Shown in pieces: positions 32,756-45,744 of a stretch of 64,000 nt of DNA. Where the stretch lies: NCBI GenBank assembly GCA_030549205.1, contig JAUKTV010000025.1, forward strand, positions 1 to 64,000, in the 5' to 3' direction. The stretch is from Apiosordaria backusii (lineage: Eukaryota; Ascomycota; Sordariomycetes; Sordariales; Lasiosphaeriaceae). The notes under the pieces were generated by a model. The model worked only from the letters and a program-made list of their open reading frames with translations. It was not told where the DNA came from and did not search any database. Both the position numbers and the translations under genes were made by a program. How positions within the stretch are numbered: position 1 is the first letter of the stretch; each line of letters opens with the position of its first letter.

Positions 32756-34221
32756 TCACTCCGAGTATACACCGGTATCCTCGAAAGGCTTCGCCCCCAT
32801 GGCAGCCCAGGTTCCCTTGCACATGAGGTCAAGGTCGGGTTCTTCGGCAGGGAACAGCAACTCTGACTTGCCATCGAAATACTGTGTAATGGATCGATCC
32901 TGTTCGCAGCGTTAGCCAGAGAAGCCACTCCGCTGTGGCTGCTTGGAAACTTTAACATACCAAACCCAACGTCAGCTTGATCACTCCATCGCCAAATCCT
33001 TCGGTAAACATATATTTAGGCGTCTTTCCCTTCACAGCCCGAACCACATTGTCGGCACAAATCTCGGCTTGGCGCGCTGCCACCCGCGAGTTGGGGTTCC
33101 GTACTTCAGCCAGGGCAACGTCGCCGCAGACATACACGTTGGGAAGGGAATCGTCGTCGATCTGGAGGTTTGGCTTGACACGGATGTGGCCAGAAGGGGC
33201 GATGGATTTTGGTGCAAGGCTCGCGACGATGCCCGAGGCTGGCTTCTGTCCGGTGCAGTTGATCTATGAGGCGAAGACTATCAGTATGACATCCCAGCCC
33301 ATGGTGGCAAGAGGAACCTACGAAACAATCGCATTCGATCTTCCTTCCCGAGCTCAGCGTGACAAACTTTCCATCCACAGACTCTGGAAGCACCTTCTCG
33401 CCCAAGATGACATCGACACCCAGTCTTTCCATTGCCTCCGAGGTCCCCTGCTGTAGCCCGTTGCCAAAACGGTGCATCAAGGCCTGCCGGGAGTGCACAA
33501 TAGTGACTGACTTGTTTGGGTACCGGTCTTTTGCGTCGGTGGCCGTTTCGACACCAGCAGCGCCGCCACCTGCGACGACAATGTGACTGGCATTCTTGAC
33601 TCGATTTTGCATAGCCTTCAGGAGCTCGATGGCTTCCTCCTTGTCTTCCACGCCCGCGCGGGACGGAAGGCCATCGGCGACGTTGGACCCAGTGGCTATG
33701 ATGAGGTATTCGTAAGGGATCGCCTCGCCACTTCGCAGAATGACGCTCTCCCTTGTGAGAGAGGTGACGCGATCGCGGACCCACTGGACCAGTCCCTTGG
33801 GGCCCATGTCGAAAAAGTCGGGACTGTAGGGGATGAAGGCTTTGTGTTCATGGCCCTCAACGACGCAAAAGCGCGGGAAAACCCATGTGAAGTTGAAGTG
33901 GCTGTTTGGCTCGATCACGACGATACGATAGCGGCCATCTCGGGGCACAGCGCCGGCCAGGAGGCGTGCAGCGTAGAGACCTGAAAAGGCAGCTCCAACG
34001 ATGACGATGTTTCTGACGTCGGATGGACCAACGGCGGGGTCAGACTTTGCAAGTCGGTTCGCCATCTTGGCCGACAGACTGCGGGAAAAGAAGTTGTAGT
34101 AAGTCCGAAGGCCATAGCCCACCAGCCTCAAGAACAAGATGGCCTTTCGCAGGCGCTGGAGCGGCGTCATCTTCTGCAGTTGTTTCTCGGCCATGATGAC
34201 AGGCTGATCGACCGTTGTCAT
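32756..34221 (-). CDS. AIF/FSP1-like FAD-dependent NAD(P)H oxidoreductase
   Basis: On the minus strand the exons are 33322-34221, 32961-33263 and 32756-32899 (448 aa), with introns 33264-33321 and 32900-32960. The product is a pyridine-nucleotide disulphide oxidoreductase of the AMID/AIFM2 (FSP1)-like, type-II NADH-dehydrogenase group. The FAD site is VIVGAAFSGLYAARLL, where GAAFSG replaces the usual GxGxxG but is common in this group. The second dinucleotide site is VVAGGGAAGVETA. ATG(S) near the middle and VYVCGDVA near the C-terminus are the classical second FAD contacts. Such proteins reduce quinones with NAD(P)H at membranes or in mitochondria and, in animals, protect against lipid peroxidation. 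The hydrophobic N-terminal stretch (LRKAILFLRLVGYGLRTYYNFF) could anchor it to a membrane. The C-terminus (GAKPFEDTGVYSE) is soluble. Confidence 0.88.
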
Positions 34222-35016
34222 TCCCCAGAAGGTGACAGCATTGTAGGTGTCGAGAACCTCTCGCTATATGTTTACACGACAACCTGAAGACAGAGAAAAT
34301 ACCCGCTGAGCAACCCATGTCCAAACCGGCCCGCAAGGGTCGGAGAGAAATGGATACAACACGGCAATTTGGCACGGAAAGAGACACGACCGCCGACCAA
34401 CGTTGGATAAACACCCCTGGCGAGGGGAGTGGAAAGCGCACTTTTTGCGCACATTTCTCCAGCGTGGTGCCATGGCTGCATGGGATGGTGTGGGGGCCAG
34501 GGTTTCGCTCAAGATTATCTCCATGATCCGACGGGATTGATAATATGCCTTGGCATTCGACAGGGGTCTGGAAGGCTTCAGCCGCAACCGAGGAGAAAAC
34601 TTTTGATGGTGGGATGCCCTCCCTGTTGTCCGCAGACTGCCAGCCGGTATCGGGACATCCAACATGCCCGATTCTGAGGTCTGCAACGTACCCCGCCAAC
34701 TTTGCTCGCTTCCTCGGCCACATTCTTCAGGTCGTCAGGGTCGGTGACAAGTTCATCGGGGACATCACCGGAAACTGGCAACAAGGGGGGCATGACAGAA
34801 TACAACCGTCTCGCATTTTCATTCCAAAAAGATCACAAACCAAACACCCGTATATGTACACATTTTCTCCCAACCAAAACCCAAGTTGTTTATCAATCCA
34901 TGCCAACGCCCAAAACCCCCCCCCCCAAAAAAAAAAAAAAAAAAACAGAAATCGTTACGTCTCAATCACCCACCAAGCCAAGCCTATCTGTCCACCAGGC
35001 CAGAAACCATCCCACT
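34222..35016. other. Intergenic with C11/A19 homopolymer tract
   Basis: No gene supported. A C11 run followed directly by A19 lies at 34916-34945 (separate entry), about 70 bp beyond the GNAT stop. Confidence 0.5.
34916..34945 (+). repeat. C11-A19 homopolymer tract
   Basis: Eleven C then nineteen A. On the minus strand, just downstream of the GNAT gene, it reads T19-G11. Such tracts are mutable and prone to sequencing error. Confidence 0.9.
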
Positions 35017-35833
35017 TTACAGCCTCTGCTTCTTGGAAGCGGGAGTGGCGGCATTGAACTTGGGGTACCCCTTTTCCTTCCACTCGTAAAAGCTCATACC
35101 GCCAGCGGCCTTGGGCATCTTGACCATGAGGGGCACGGAAATATCGGTGGCGGTGCCCAGGGTCTCGGCCTTGTGGACGATGGTCTCTTTGAGCCGTTCG
35201 TAGCCCATCTTCTCGTAGAGGCCGACAGAGGAGGGCGAGGCCTCAAAGTACAAGGGGAGGCTCGTGTAGTCGACAAAGGTGAGGCCCCAGCTGGCAAGGG
35301 CAGCGCCGGCTTGTTTACCCTGGTGCTCAGGAAGGACGCCGATGACGTGGGCATCTATGCAGGAGAACGTAATGTTAGTATTTTATTTTTCTTGGGGAAG
35401 GTCGAGAGGTATGGCTTGTGAAACACCTACAGAGGTATTGTTGGTCACCGAAGAGCTGTTCACGCATGTCGTGAAGGGGCTTGAGGACCTTCTCGGCGCG
35501 CTCCTTGGCCTCGCCTTCGAGCCATGGGACACCTTGGAAGGCGCGCTCCGAGGAGGAGCGACGGCGCAGGATCACATCGATGAGACCCATGCCGACAATA
35601 TCACCATTGTCAGTGTCGACGCACTTGTAGGTGTACTGAGAATCGGACTGGTGCCACCAGGCAAGGGTGCCCTTGGCGTGTTCTTCGCGGAACTCTGGTG
35701 TGTTCACATTGCCGCCGGGGAACAGGATGTTGAGCATAATCTCGCCCATTGGGTCATTGTGGAAGGCGGCAAAGTAGGACTCGTACACGCGCTTGATGTC
35801 GGGAATGAGGGCGGGGAGAATGATGTGGACCAT
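35017..35833 (-). CDS. GNAT-family N-acetyltransferase
   Basis: On the minus strand the exons are 35431-35833 and 35017-35354 (246 aa). The intron 35355-35430 has a GTAGGT donor and a CATAG acceptor and splits a Tyr codon to give QYLYAHVIGVLPEHQGKQAG. That stretch is GNAT motif A, with the Q/RxxGxG/A-type acetyl-CoA loop (HQGKQAGAAL). SPSSVGLYEKMGYER is motif B. The N-terminal part (ALIPDIKRVYESYFAAFHNDPMGEIML) and the conserved GDIVGMGLIDVILRRR strand resemble a fungal subgroup with unknown substrates. I started at the Met of MVHIILPAL because the upstream residues are not family-like. Probably cytosolic. Confidence 0.86.
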
Positions 35834-38046
35834 CTTGGCGGTTGCTGGCTTTTTTACCGACTGGTTGCGTTGAAGGTGTAACTCGGGGGTTGCTGGAACT
35901 GAGACGAACAAGAGATGGTAGCAGCCAATCTAAAAAGAAGGGGCTGTGATATGTATCTGAGCAGGTCCCTTGGTCTTTTATCCAGATCCTCATATCGGAA
36001 GCAAACCCAACAAAAAACAAAGGGGACCTGTCCCGACATCCGGGTTACCCTGGAGAAGCTCCAAGCTCAGCTACAGGCCACAGTTGGGGTGGTAGCGACG
36101 CAACAGCACCATCGAGACTATCGATTAGCCACGTGTGGCATCATTGTTCTTGTCCATCATGATCCTGGTCTGGATGAGCCTGGGGGGCGGTCCAGCCTGG
36201 AGACTCAAGAGGGGCATGCAGAGTGACGGGCCATGCGCCAATTTTGGCTCTTCTTCCGCCGGTGCTTGCGCGCCGATGCCGTCTGCCTACCACCACCCTG
36301 ACGGGGAGTGAGGGGAAGTTTGTTGTTATTCACAGCATTCATGGGCAAGGAGGCAGAAACCCCCAATCTCCACTGATGGAGGACATTGCCTTGCCTTATC
36401 ATGACATTTTTTAAAGACACGCCACCGACAGCAAATATTACAGCATGGGAAAAACACTGGGAAGAAAGAGCAAGGTATGGGTGGATAGGTTTCATCGTGG
36501 CCACTTGGCGTCGTGTGATGATTTTTTTCACTGCGTCTTCTTCTTCCAAGGCGCGCCGGAATGGGTTCCACCGCGGGTCCTTGATGGGGGGGGGGGGAAT
36601 AAAGTTATCAGATCCGTTTCGGGCATGTGGTTGGCCTGAGCTATTGAGGGGCCCACAGTTATACGAACCGTGGTCTGAGCCGAAATCGCTTGCAAGACAC
36701 ATCCCGTCTCTTCTGTTACATAACACGGGAACAGAAAGGGCCAAACGGATTTTGCGCTTTCTGCAGTCAAGAAAGTATCGCGTGGAAATGGCCGTACGGG
36801 TATGTCATGGGCAGACAAAAGCTATGGGGGATACCATTTTTGGACGAAAAGGGTGAGGAGAAAACCGGATGCCGAACCACCACGCTGTGCTTTTTGACCA
36901 GGGGATATCCCTGTAGGCTCTACTGTCCTTGTCATGAGCAAACGATCTGATAACCCCCCCTGGCCTTCTGTGGTTATGCACACGCCCCCTCCTTTATCGC
37001 TTTCGTGCAGTGTACAAGGGGTTGGCTGCCAGATCAGATTTCCTACTGCGGAGATGTTTAAAACAAAAACGCCAGGTCAAGAAGCCGAGCTGTCCGTTAC
37101 AGCAAACTCAGTGCTGCCATGTCGGCGCCGCCGGAGTTTCGGGGGAATAACTATAGTAATGGCCGACTCCGGATCATGTCCTCCTGAGAGAAGCATACAT
37201 TTTGACATCGGACGCAATTAACTACGGTTCCAATCACTGATACCCTACACATAGTGATATGCTAGAATATCAACGCTTGTGGAGAGGATAGATGAAGCAA
37301 GATGGATCACCCTCAGGGTAGACAGGTTCTCCGCCTTCTGTCGTACTGGCTCTGCCGGCTCCCATGTCATGATCGTCGATGTGCGTATGCGTTGATCCCG
37401 CTTGCTTTGAGTTTCGGGTCATTGCCATGCTATATTACCAAGTACCTGGTCACTCTAGCTTCGTAGAAGCCCTGTCTGCTTGATCAGCACTGCATCGCGC
37501 TACACAACATGCCAGGGAGAGTGGCTCACTTGAGCCCTAAAATTCAGACCGATACCTCAGATAGCTTTGCCAAATCAGAACACATTCCCTTATTCCTACC
37601 TCGGTATCTTGATTACCGTCAAGAAATCAAGATTTTATTATCTCAATTGAGATCTACAGTGTCCCGCGATTGTCACAAAACATATATGGCCTAGTCTAGT
37701 AGTGGGTGTGCTCTCTGGAAATCACCTCTTTTCTTGTGCTCCTTAACAACCATAATTCAAATTAGATAGCGTGACCTGCGCTCGACAGGGACCAGACCTC
37801 CCAAGACATCTGCTAGGTACGTGCCCCCGAATAACATCGGTAAGTCTCTCTGGATACTGTTGGAGACACATCTCGATTCTATACGCCAATTTTTGAGGCA
37901 AAGGCTTGAAAGGCTAGTATGATGATTTGGACAGCTCCCAAGATGGTCTGGCCGCTGCACCACCCCCAGATCCCTGTACGGTTGGCGCCAGTAGGTCTCG
38001 AATCTACCTGCTCCTGGTTCAAGTACAGCCTCACAATGGCTATGCC
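35834..38046. other. Long gene-poor intergenic region
   Basis: About 2.2 kb without a supported gene. A G12 run is at 36586-36597. Overlapping ORFs on both strands lack motifs. I looked for tRNA-like structure near 37990 and found none convincing. Confidence 0.5.
36586..36597 (+). repeat. G12 homopolymer
   Basis: Twelve consecutive G in non-coding DNA. Confidence 0.9.
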
Positions 38047-41000
38047 CTATACAGGACTTTGAAGCAGCCTTTTATCGTAGTGAAAAGAAGGCCATAAAGT
38101 GCTTCCGAACTCCGAGTCAAAGGGTTTCGCCTTGAAGCTCTGGTTCGAGTTTGCGTTGCCATCAGCGACCTCAATCAGGTACTCCTGGACATGCGTATGA
38201 TTCCCATGTTGAGCAAGCTCGTCCAAACTCCAGTAGCCATGTTTCTTAGCCAAACTCACGTCCAAGGAGTCAATGTTAGGATGGGCCCGTACAATCAAAC
38301 GATGGCTGGCCATCGTCTCCAGATTAGCCCCAGCTTCATGGAGAATCTTGACACAGCCCAAGAACCCATTTGAGACTGCAATGTGAAGCGGTGACAGTCC
38401 CGCACGTTCCGAGAAGATATCCAGTCTATCCGTGTGCTTGCTGAGGAGTAGAATCTCCTCATTACCACTCAATGCAGCGAAATGAGCAGCAGCCAGTGTG
38501 GACTCATTTGTCACAGCTGCGGCATTTGCCCCTGCCCTGAGAAGTAGATCAACAACCTCAATATGCCCTCCACGGCAGGCGGCATGCAATGGCGTTCTCC
38601 CAAGGTTGTCGGGTTGTTCTATAACCTCAACGCCCTCGCGTTTAAGAAAGAGTTTAACTATGTCGACAGCCCCGGCAGCGGCAGCGTGCCATACCGGAGT
38701 TCTGCCAAACACGTCTTGATAAGCCAAAAGTCGCGGACATTGTTCAGAATTGTCCAAGAACACTTTTACTGCTTCAATATTGTCCATGGCGGCAGCCCGG
38801 TGTAGTAACGTCTCATGAAGAGCATTCAGTGGTAGCTTCAGCTGTCCAGGCGTGGCCGGATCCGGTTCCTCGCTATCTGACTCATTCGAGTCCACAGTTC
38901 TTAGGGACAGGGTGAGTATCTCTAATTCGGGGAGGCCCATGTCTTCCAGGCCGTTGCTGCCATATTTTCTAGCTGCTTTTGGATCGAACAGAAGCCGAGT
39001 CAAGATCCTCATGGCGTCATCACCCCTTATGTAAGCAGCTATCAAGTGAGCAGGCGATTCTGCTTGACCGAACTGTTCATTCTCGAACCACTCTGGATGA
39101 TCATTGTCGAGAATGCTCAGAAGATGCTCCACGATTTGGGCATGTGATGCGATCGCCGCCAGATGAACGGCGGACAGCCCAAATCCCGTGATACTGCTCG
39201 GGTCCGCTCCATGATCTGTAAGTAACCTGACAATAGCGAGATGCCCGAGGGCGGATGCCCAGTGAATGGCTCTGAAGTCTCGGAGTATCTCATGCCATGG
39301 TTGAGGCTGACTGTTATCCCGCGGTTGTATAGACGTCTTGATCTCGACAAGAGCGCTGCTGAGCGGACTCCTCAAGAGCTCCGCCGCCGACTTCGTGTCA
39401 TTTTTTATACAAGCTTGAATCAGCAGCGTAGAAAAGTAACTCTCGAAGGGATCGATGACGGCTGAGCTTTCGACCGTGACCCCTGAACTGATAGCTTCAG
39501 CAAGGACCTCGGAGAATGTTTCGTAGTCGAGGCTCTTCTCAAACGTTTCCGAATCTGTTTTCGATGTTGGGCAAGAACGTATCCGAACTGGTGAAGGGTG
39601 CGACGAAGTGACTGAGTTCCCTGTGCGGTATCGAAGATTACTGACTCCAAGGCTGGATTGCCACGTGTCTTGTACTGTGGCTCTTGAGGCAACATTCATC
39701 AACGATGCTGCCGATACCAAGCTCCTACTTTCAGCCGCGCCGATCTCGGTGCCCTGGACTTCAAGGATAGAACGTGAGCTCGTAACACTGTCCAGTTCAA
39801 AGACATTGGAGACACTCAAGGAGAAGTATGAGCGGTTTCGTGTATGGACCGTCTCGACGGCCGCCTGAACATCGGCTTGGATATACTGGGCGAACCCCCG
39901 GGTCAGCTGCTGTTCAATTGCTGCAGCTGGTACGTCAAGTTCGTGGTTTTCCGATCTTTTGGATACCCTCCGGAAATAGCACCAACAATCCCAGGAGATA
40001 GAGGAACCCAGTTGCAATTTTGATCGGACACCCACGCTAACCTCTATGATGAGTGGCTCATGCTTGTCCTTTGCAGAGGTGGACTTAACCTGGTACTTGA
40101 ACTTGGCTAGTGCCGTATCTCGGATCGTGGCATCGCTTCTTCTGGATGTTACGAGACCCAACGTCCGGGTAGCTGCAATCCAACTTGATGGCGGCCAGAC
40201 GTCAATCAGCCGGCAGTAGTTGGACGGATCCTCGGAAACAACAATGTCAGGCACTCGGATGACCGGGGACTGATTGACATATATGTACTGACTTTCCCCT
40301 CCATCGATCTGCCAATGGTCTGCAGGCACCCAGACGGCTTTTGAAGGGAAGAGACGTGCAAACTGATCACCACCAAGAGCGATCAGGCGTAGCGCCGGGT
40401 TCTGAAAGGAGGTTGTTCCGTCTTTCTCAACGTGCTTTCGGGGATAGCAATCCAAAATGGCGTTGAATTCTTTGTAAGAGGTGTGATGCTTTGCCTTGGT
40501 CATTCGTTCCAGGTAGAACTCCACGTGCAGGCCTGCGTTGGTCATTGTAGAGGGCGAGCTTGGGCGAGAGGCATCAAACGGCAAAGGTCTAATATCTCCA
40601 AAGCTCTCAAAATATGCGGGTCTGGATGCCAACAGCCCCGAAAAATGGTTTTGAAGAACGTCAGCCTCGTTACATTGCCAGCAGAATATTGATTGGTCGT
40701 TGGTCACTGAGAAAGCTGTCAATATCGTGATGCTGTATATCCACTTGTGAAGATGGCTTGGCACCTTTAATAATTTCTTCTTGCAGCCGCATAAAAGCGC
40801 GGTGGCCTTCCCCATAGAGCAACGGCATGTTAACTTTGAACAGTCCCATCAGACAATATGCCATGTCTTCTGTTCGGGTTGTCTGTCGTCTAGCTGCCCA
40901 CTTCATCTTCCCGGCCACACTAATGCTGTCCATATCCAGATAGCCCGAGAGAACATCGACCTCAACTCCGGTAATTTCGCTGACAAGCGTAGCAAAATCC

Positions 41001-41596
41001 AGGGGTTCGTGGGTTGAAGGGCGGTATAGGGGCTGCTCCGAATGTTTGAAATTTTTGAGCTTAGTGCCGAGAACGTTCCAGTTTCGGGAATAGAAGATGA
41101 CATTTGGCGGCGCTATGAGCTCTTGCAGTGTCCATCCCCGTGTGAACCACCGACTGCGTTGAACCGATCGTGTTATGTTTCGGATCCTCGCAAATGTTTG
41201 CTGTTCTTCATTGTCAAATTCGGAGTCATAGTTTTTGCTGTCATCGACGTCATTGAGAAATGCATAACATATTGTAGAATCTTGGTACCATCTGTACATT
41301 GAGTTGATCGCTTCGGACAGTTCAGCACTTGACGTCTTGTCGATGCAGCACGTATCAATCCAAATATACTTGATATCGGATGACCTGGCAACTCTAGCTG
41401 CATCGTGTATCTTGGAAAATCCAGTCTTTCTCGTCACAGGATGGTCGTCTTGATGACTGGCTGACTGGAGGTCATTGATATCCTGAAAGCTGACTTCGTC
41501 GGCTTCGGCTCCCCATGTGTGGGATAGAATGGCATACGGCGGTATTGCGCCCTGCTTGCTGATGAGACGCAGTGTATAGGTATCGAGTAATCTCAT
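38047..41596 (-). CDS. HET-domain / ankyrin-repeat protein (NLR-like incompatibility family)
   Basis: On the minus strand the exons are 40765-41596 and 38047-40706 (1163 aa). The 58-bp intron 40707-40764 joins EEIIK to VTNDQSIFCWQ, a junction seen in HET proteins. Without it two overlapping frames appear. The HET domain (about 1-220) has MRLLDTYTLRL, AILSHTWGAEADEVSFQDI, KYIWIDTCCIDKTSSAELSEAINSM, and WFTRGWTLQELIAPPNV followed by FYSRNW. A middle region (about 280-690) rich in beta strands has no NACHT or other P-loop motif. Ankyrin repeats fill about 700-1130 (GRTPLHAACRGGHIEVVDLLLRAGANAAA, GLSPLHIAVSNGFLGCVKILHEAGANLET and others). HET proteins trigger cell death on recognising a non-self partner; ankyrin repeats usually sense or bind. 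It is a HET-ANK type without the central NTPase of het-D/het-E. Confidence 0.86.
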
Positions 41597-43001
41597 TTTC
41601 CTTCGTGTGAAGTTTCTTTTAGATATATCATGATGATCAAAATTCTTGTGATGTCAAGAAGCGGGGCACTTCCAGCTTGTGTGTTGACAGGTCGGTCCAA
41701 TCCCCAGTCGTTGCACAGTACAATACCTCACGTGATATTCTGTGCTTCCTTCCATACGACATTGCAGATCTAAGCTTTGAGAAACGCGAAAGTAGGTACC
41801 TACCTAGTAAAAAGGGTTGGAACATGGACGTGCACGTCCTACGCATACATGTGCGATCCAGAGACAGGAGATATGTGTCTTTGGTTTTATTCAAAAGCAA
41901 TACAGAGGCGAGAGAGACCGGAAAGCTGTAGTTCGGGCCCGCAACACATACTGTGAGCTGGGACCCAGGCCCATCCTGAACTTCAACCACAAGTATCTTC
42001 CCCTCTGCGAGGCAAGGACCCCTCGCGACGCATCGGAAGGGACCAAGTGGAGTCAGTTCACTGCCGGTCCCAGCACTGAGGACCTGCCGCCAGAAGCCAT
42101 GTGCCAAAAGCGAGCGAGCTGTCGTGACATGATTAGCCGAGAATGCAAGCGGGCTGTTGGCGAATGCACTGTCACAGTCTGGGGAAAAGCTGGGGAAGTC
42201 CCCATTTCCCGGCAGTCGTTTTACCCCACCCCTCGGACCAGGACGACAGCAGAGCAAGCACACACGTCACGTTGGCGAATGGTGATTGAAAAGCAAGCCC
42301 CTATTGCTACCTCTACACCAGTTGATTCAATGAAATAAAGCCCCGTGTGCCGATCATCCTAGGGATTCAGCCGAGGAACTTCAGGATAAACAAGAGGATG
42401 CACAAATGGAACCTGAGCAGGGCGTGCAATATGCCTGGAAATTGGGTTCCTGGGAAGTGTAAGGGGTTACAAAGCCGATACGGGGGTTTGTTACATGCCC
42501 GAACACGGTATCCTGACCGAACGGGAAGGCCGATGTAGAGGAAAGTTCATCACGGGGTCGGAGCAAAGGGTGTCCTGACAATATATCCTCCAATTCCTTG
42601 GATACCTTCCCCGCCTTATTATATTATTCAATTGGGAGCAGACAAGTTCTTGGGCCGAGCCCACTCCCAAATTCAGCTGTTATCTGGCGCGCCGGCTAAT
42701 ACAGCCTCCCTTGAGTTTCATGCTGGACATGGAAAATTCTCCGCATTCTGGATCTGGATCTACGGTCGAAATGTGGGGAAGCGCATGTTGGTTACAGGGA
42801 ATTCTGGCGATGTTTTCGCTGCTTACCACGGTTTCACGCAGGGACGACGTAGATTAGGGTGGCAGGCCGGGGTTGTAATACGGGTACTTGGGAGTACTTA
42901 AGGCCAGGGCCCCTTTGGTCTTTGTCGGGTTCAGCGCCTCTCCGGTCTTTCACAAATCTGCCTTGGTCTTTTTCGGTGCGCTTGCTGATTATACTATCAT
43001 C
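41597..43001. other. Intergenic between HET-ANK and AA3_1 genes
   Basis: Divergent region of 1.4 kb with no convincing gene. The 208-aa minus-strand ORF (41637-42263) has no family signal. A GTAGGTACCTACCTAG motif is at about 41790. Confidence 0.5.
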
Positions 43002-45137
43002 ATGCCCGCCAATTCCAGATTGGCGGTTACCGCGGCGCTCATCTCGCTATGTGAGTATCGACAGGGGAGAACTGCTTCCTTGGAATCAGACATCTGATAT
43101 ATGGATACATGACAGGGCTTCAGCCAGGTACGGCGCAGACGACTTGCGGGACTGTTCCGTCAGACGCGACCTATGACTATGTTATCGTGGGATCCGGAGC
43201 CGGCGGCATTCCGATGGCTGACCGGCTCAGCGAAGCTGGCCACAAGGTGCTGTTGATTGAAAAGGGACCACCGTCATCAGGTCGCTGGGGCGGCACAATG
43301 AAACCTACCTGGCTTCAAGACACCAATCTAACCCGCTTTGATGTTCCGGGGCTTTGCAATCAAGTAAGAGACTGTTTTTCCAAGGCGACAAAAACACTAT
43401 CCCTCTCTTTCCAAAATCATCGCCGCAAGCCCCGTTTTGCTAACCTTTCCTTCCCCTTTTCCGGATCTCTCTTCTAACGACTTGCTAGATTTGGGCCGAC
43501 CCCACGGGTGTTTCCTGTACCGATGTAGATCAAATGGCTGGCTGTGTTCTTGGGGGTGGAACGGCAGTGAATGCAGGGCTGTGGTGGAAGCCGCACCCGG
43601 AGGATTGGGACACCAACTTTCCTGCGGGGTGGCAGACCAAGGATCTTGCAGCGGCTACCGGCCGCGTGTTCTCGAGAATACCCGGAACCATCACCCCCTC
43701 AGTGGACGGCAAAAGATACCTATCGCAGGGCTTTGATGTGTTGGGGGGCAGTCTTCGGGCAGCCGGGTGGGAGTACGTGGTCGCCAACGCGGCCCCCGAG
43801 AAGAAGAACCGCACTATTGGACATAGCATCTTCATGTTTTCAGGCGGTGAGAGAGGCGGGCCTTTGGCTACATATCTTGTCACGGCAAGCGGCCGGAGCA
43901 CTTTTACGCTGTGGACAAACACGATCGCAAAGCGAATCATTCGCACTGGAGGCCATGCCACGGGCGTTGAGGTAGAATGTAACCGCGGTGGGCGTGCTGG
44001 TATTGTCAACCTGACACCAAAGACTGGTCGTGTCATCTCGGCAGCTGGAGCCTTTGGGTCGGCAAAGCTTTTGTTCAGGAGTAAGCCCCGTTTCTTGACC
44101 AGCTGCAGTGGATTTGGTATGCTAACTCGGACCTAGGCGGTATCGGCCCAACGGACCAGTTAAACATTGTCAAAAACTCGACGGATGGGCCTAACATGAT
44201 CGATTCGGCGCAGTGGATCAACCTCCCAGTAGGCCATAACCTGAATGATCACGTTGGTACAGATATTGAATTGGCCCATCCTGACGTTGTCTTCTACGAC
44301 TACTACGCTGCTTGGAACAAGCCAATCGCCAGCGATGCCGAGACCTATCTGGCCAACCGGACTGGCCCCTTTGCCCAAGCAGCTCCAAACATTGGGCCCA
44401 TCGTACGTCCAACAAAATCCTGAACTTGAGTGAACAATATTGACATAAACTGTGGCTAGTTTTGGGAGGTCATCAAAGGTCGCGATGGTATTAACAGGCA
44501 CCTTCACTGGCAAGCCCGCGTGGAGGGGCTTACCAACAGTAAGCGGCATTGAACCTTGACGAGAAAGCGAAAAGGCAGCGACGCTAACTAACAAAACAGC
44601 ATCGATGACGGTAACCCAGTATCTCGGTACAGGGTCAACTTCTCGAGGGAGAATGACCATTACTCGGCAGCTGAACACTCTCGTGTCAACCCCTCCATAT
44701 CTCCGAACCGAGCATGACAAGGAGGCAGTTGTGGAAGGTCTTATTAGTCTCCAAAAGTCACTGGCCAATGTGACTGGCTTGACCTGGATCAACCCGAAAC
44801 CAGGAGTTTCCGCGGAGCAATTTGTGAACTCGGTAAGCTCCATGGCGAATAGTACCTAACCTGGGACCAAATCGCTAACATGCATGCAAAGATTCCTGCT
44901 ATTCCAGCCCGCCGAGGGTCCAATCATTGGATAGGCACTGCCAAAATGGGCACTGATGATGGGAGATCTGGTGGAACGTCGGTAGTGGACCTGAACACAA
45001 AGGTGTATGGGACTGACAACATTTTCGTTGTTGACGCTTCCATCTTCCCCGGCATGATCACTGCCAACCCGTCCGCCGCCATTGTCATCGTCTCAGAGCA
45101 CGCTGCGACCAAGATTCTCGCGCTCCCTCCGCCTTGA
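43002..45137 (+). CDS. Secreted AA3_1-like GMC dehydrogenase (cytochrome-free CDH flavodomain)
   Basis: The exons are 43002-43050, 43116-43363, 43489-44080, 44137-44402, 44460-44538, 44600-44832 and 44892-45137 (570 aa). All six introns are GT/AG and keep the frame. A signal peptide (MPANSRLAVTAALISLWLQPGTAQ) runs straight into the flavin domain, so there is no cytochrome module. It closely follows the dehydrogenase part of cellobiose dehydrogenase: VGSGAGGIPMADRLSEAGHKVLLIEKG (ADP-binding), FAGC-like MAGCVLGGGTAVN, WINLPVG, YLANRTGPFAQAAPN and YLGTGSTSRGRM. The catalytic His is in SNHWIGTAKMG, and the Asn pair partner is in MITANPSAAIV. It should oxidise cellobiose or a related sugar and pass electrons to quinones or an LPMO. 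It is convergent with an AA9 LPMO 0.6 kb away. Confidence 0.9.
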
Positions 45138-45744
45138 GGGCTGTCATGGCAGTTTAACACCTCTGGCTGAAGATAGGTGGGCGGCGACTCATTGTGGACC
45201 CAGAGTTCATTGAGGACTTGCGGCGTCAATGTTCCAAATGAGGGTAAGAGCTTTGAAAGAGGAAAACATTAGTGAGCTGAGAATGCGATCCATAACTTAA
45301 AAAGAGCAGCGTAAACTTTGGAAATATGGCATAACAGAATCCGAAAAACAGTCATTCAAGCTCCCCTGCCCAGTGATTTTAGTCTTGCCAGCATGAAACA
45401 GAAAATGGTGGCAGGTATCCAGTCAGGCATGATGAACAGTGATTGATATGCGAGGTATGTACGTTGTGGTTAATCGTGATATATACAGCTGAAGTTTCAA
45501 ACATTCCATCTACCTCCGCAGACCAATTGTCCATCTCCTTCAATGTTTTGTCTTTCGGGGGGGGAAAATTGCATAGGTCCTCATGATAGTTGGTTGTGTG
45601 TCCACATTTACCTGGTCCGTGCGTCAGGGGTGAAAAGGGGGCGTGATGCTCAGTCTTTCAGCCCGCTTCGCGCAATTTTTGCTGTCATCAAGACACACCA
45701 GTCGGCTTGGAGTGAATACAGATGGAAGGTACCATACCCGAGCA
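45138..45744. other. Intergenic, convergent 3' regions
   Basis: Between the AA3_1-like and AA9 genes. No gene supported. Confidence 0.5.

Noticed and set aside
35279..35881. 200-aa plus-strand ORF
   Set aside because: Antisense of the GNAT gene across its intron; no motif.
37980..38040. tRNA-like GGTCTCGAATCTACC sequence
   Set aside because: Resembles a T arm, but no acceptor, D or anticodon stem pairs with it.
41637..42263. 208-aa minus-strand ORF between HET-ANK and AA3_1
   Set aside because: Biased, motif-free sequence without a sensible start context or splice partner; treated as chance.
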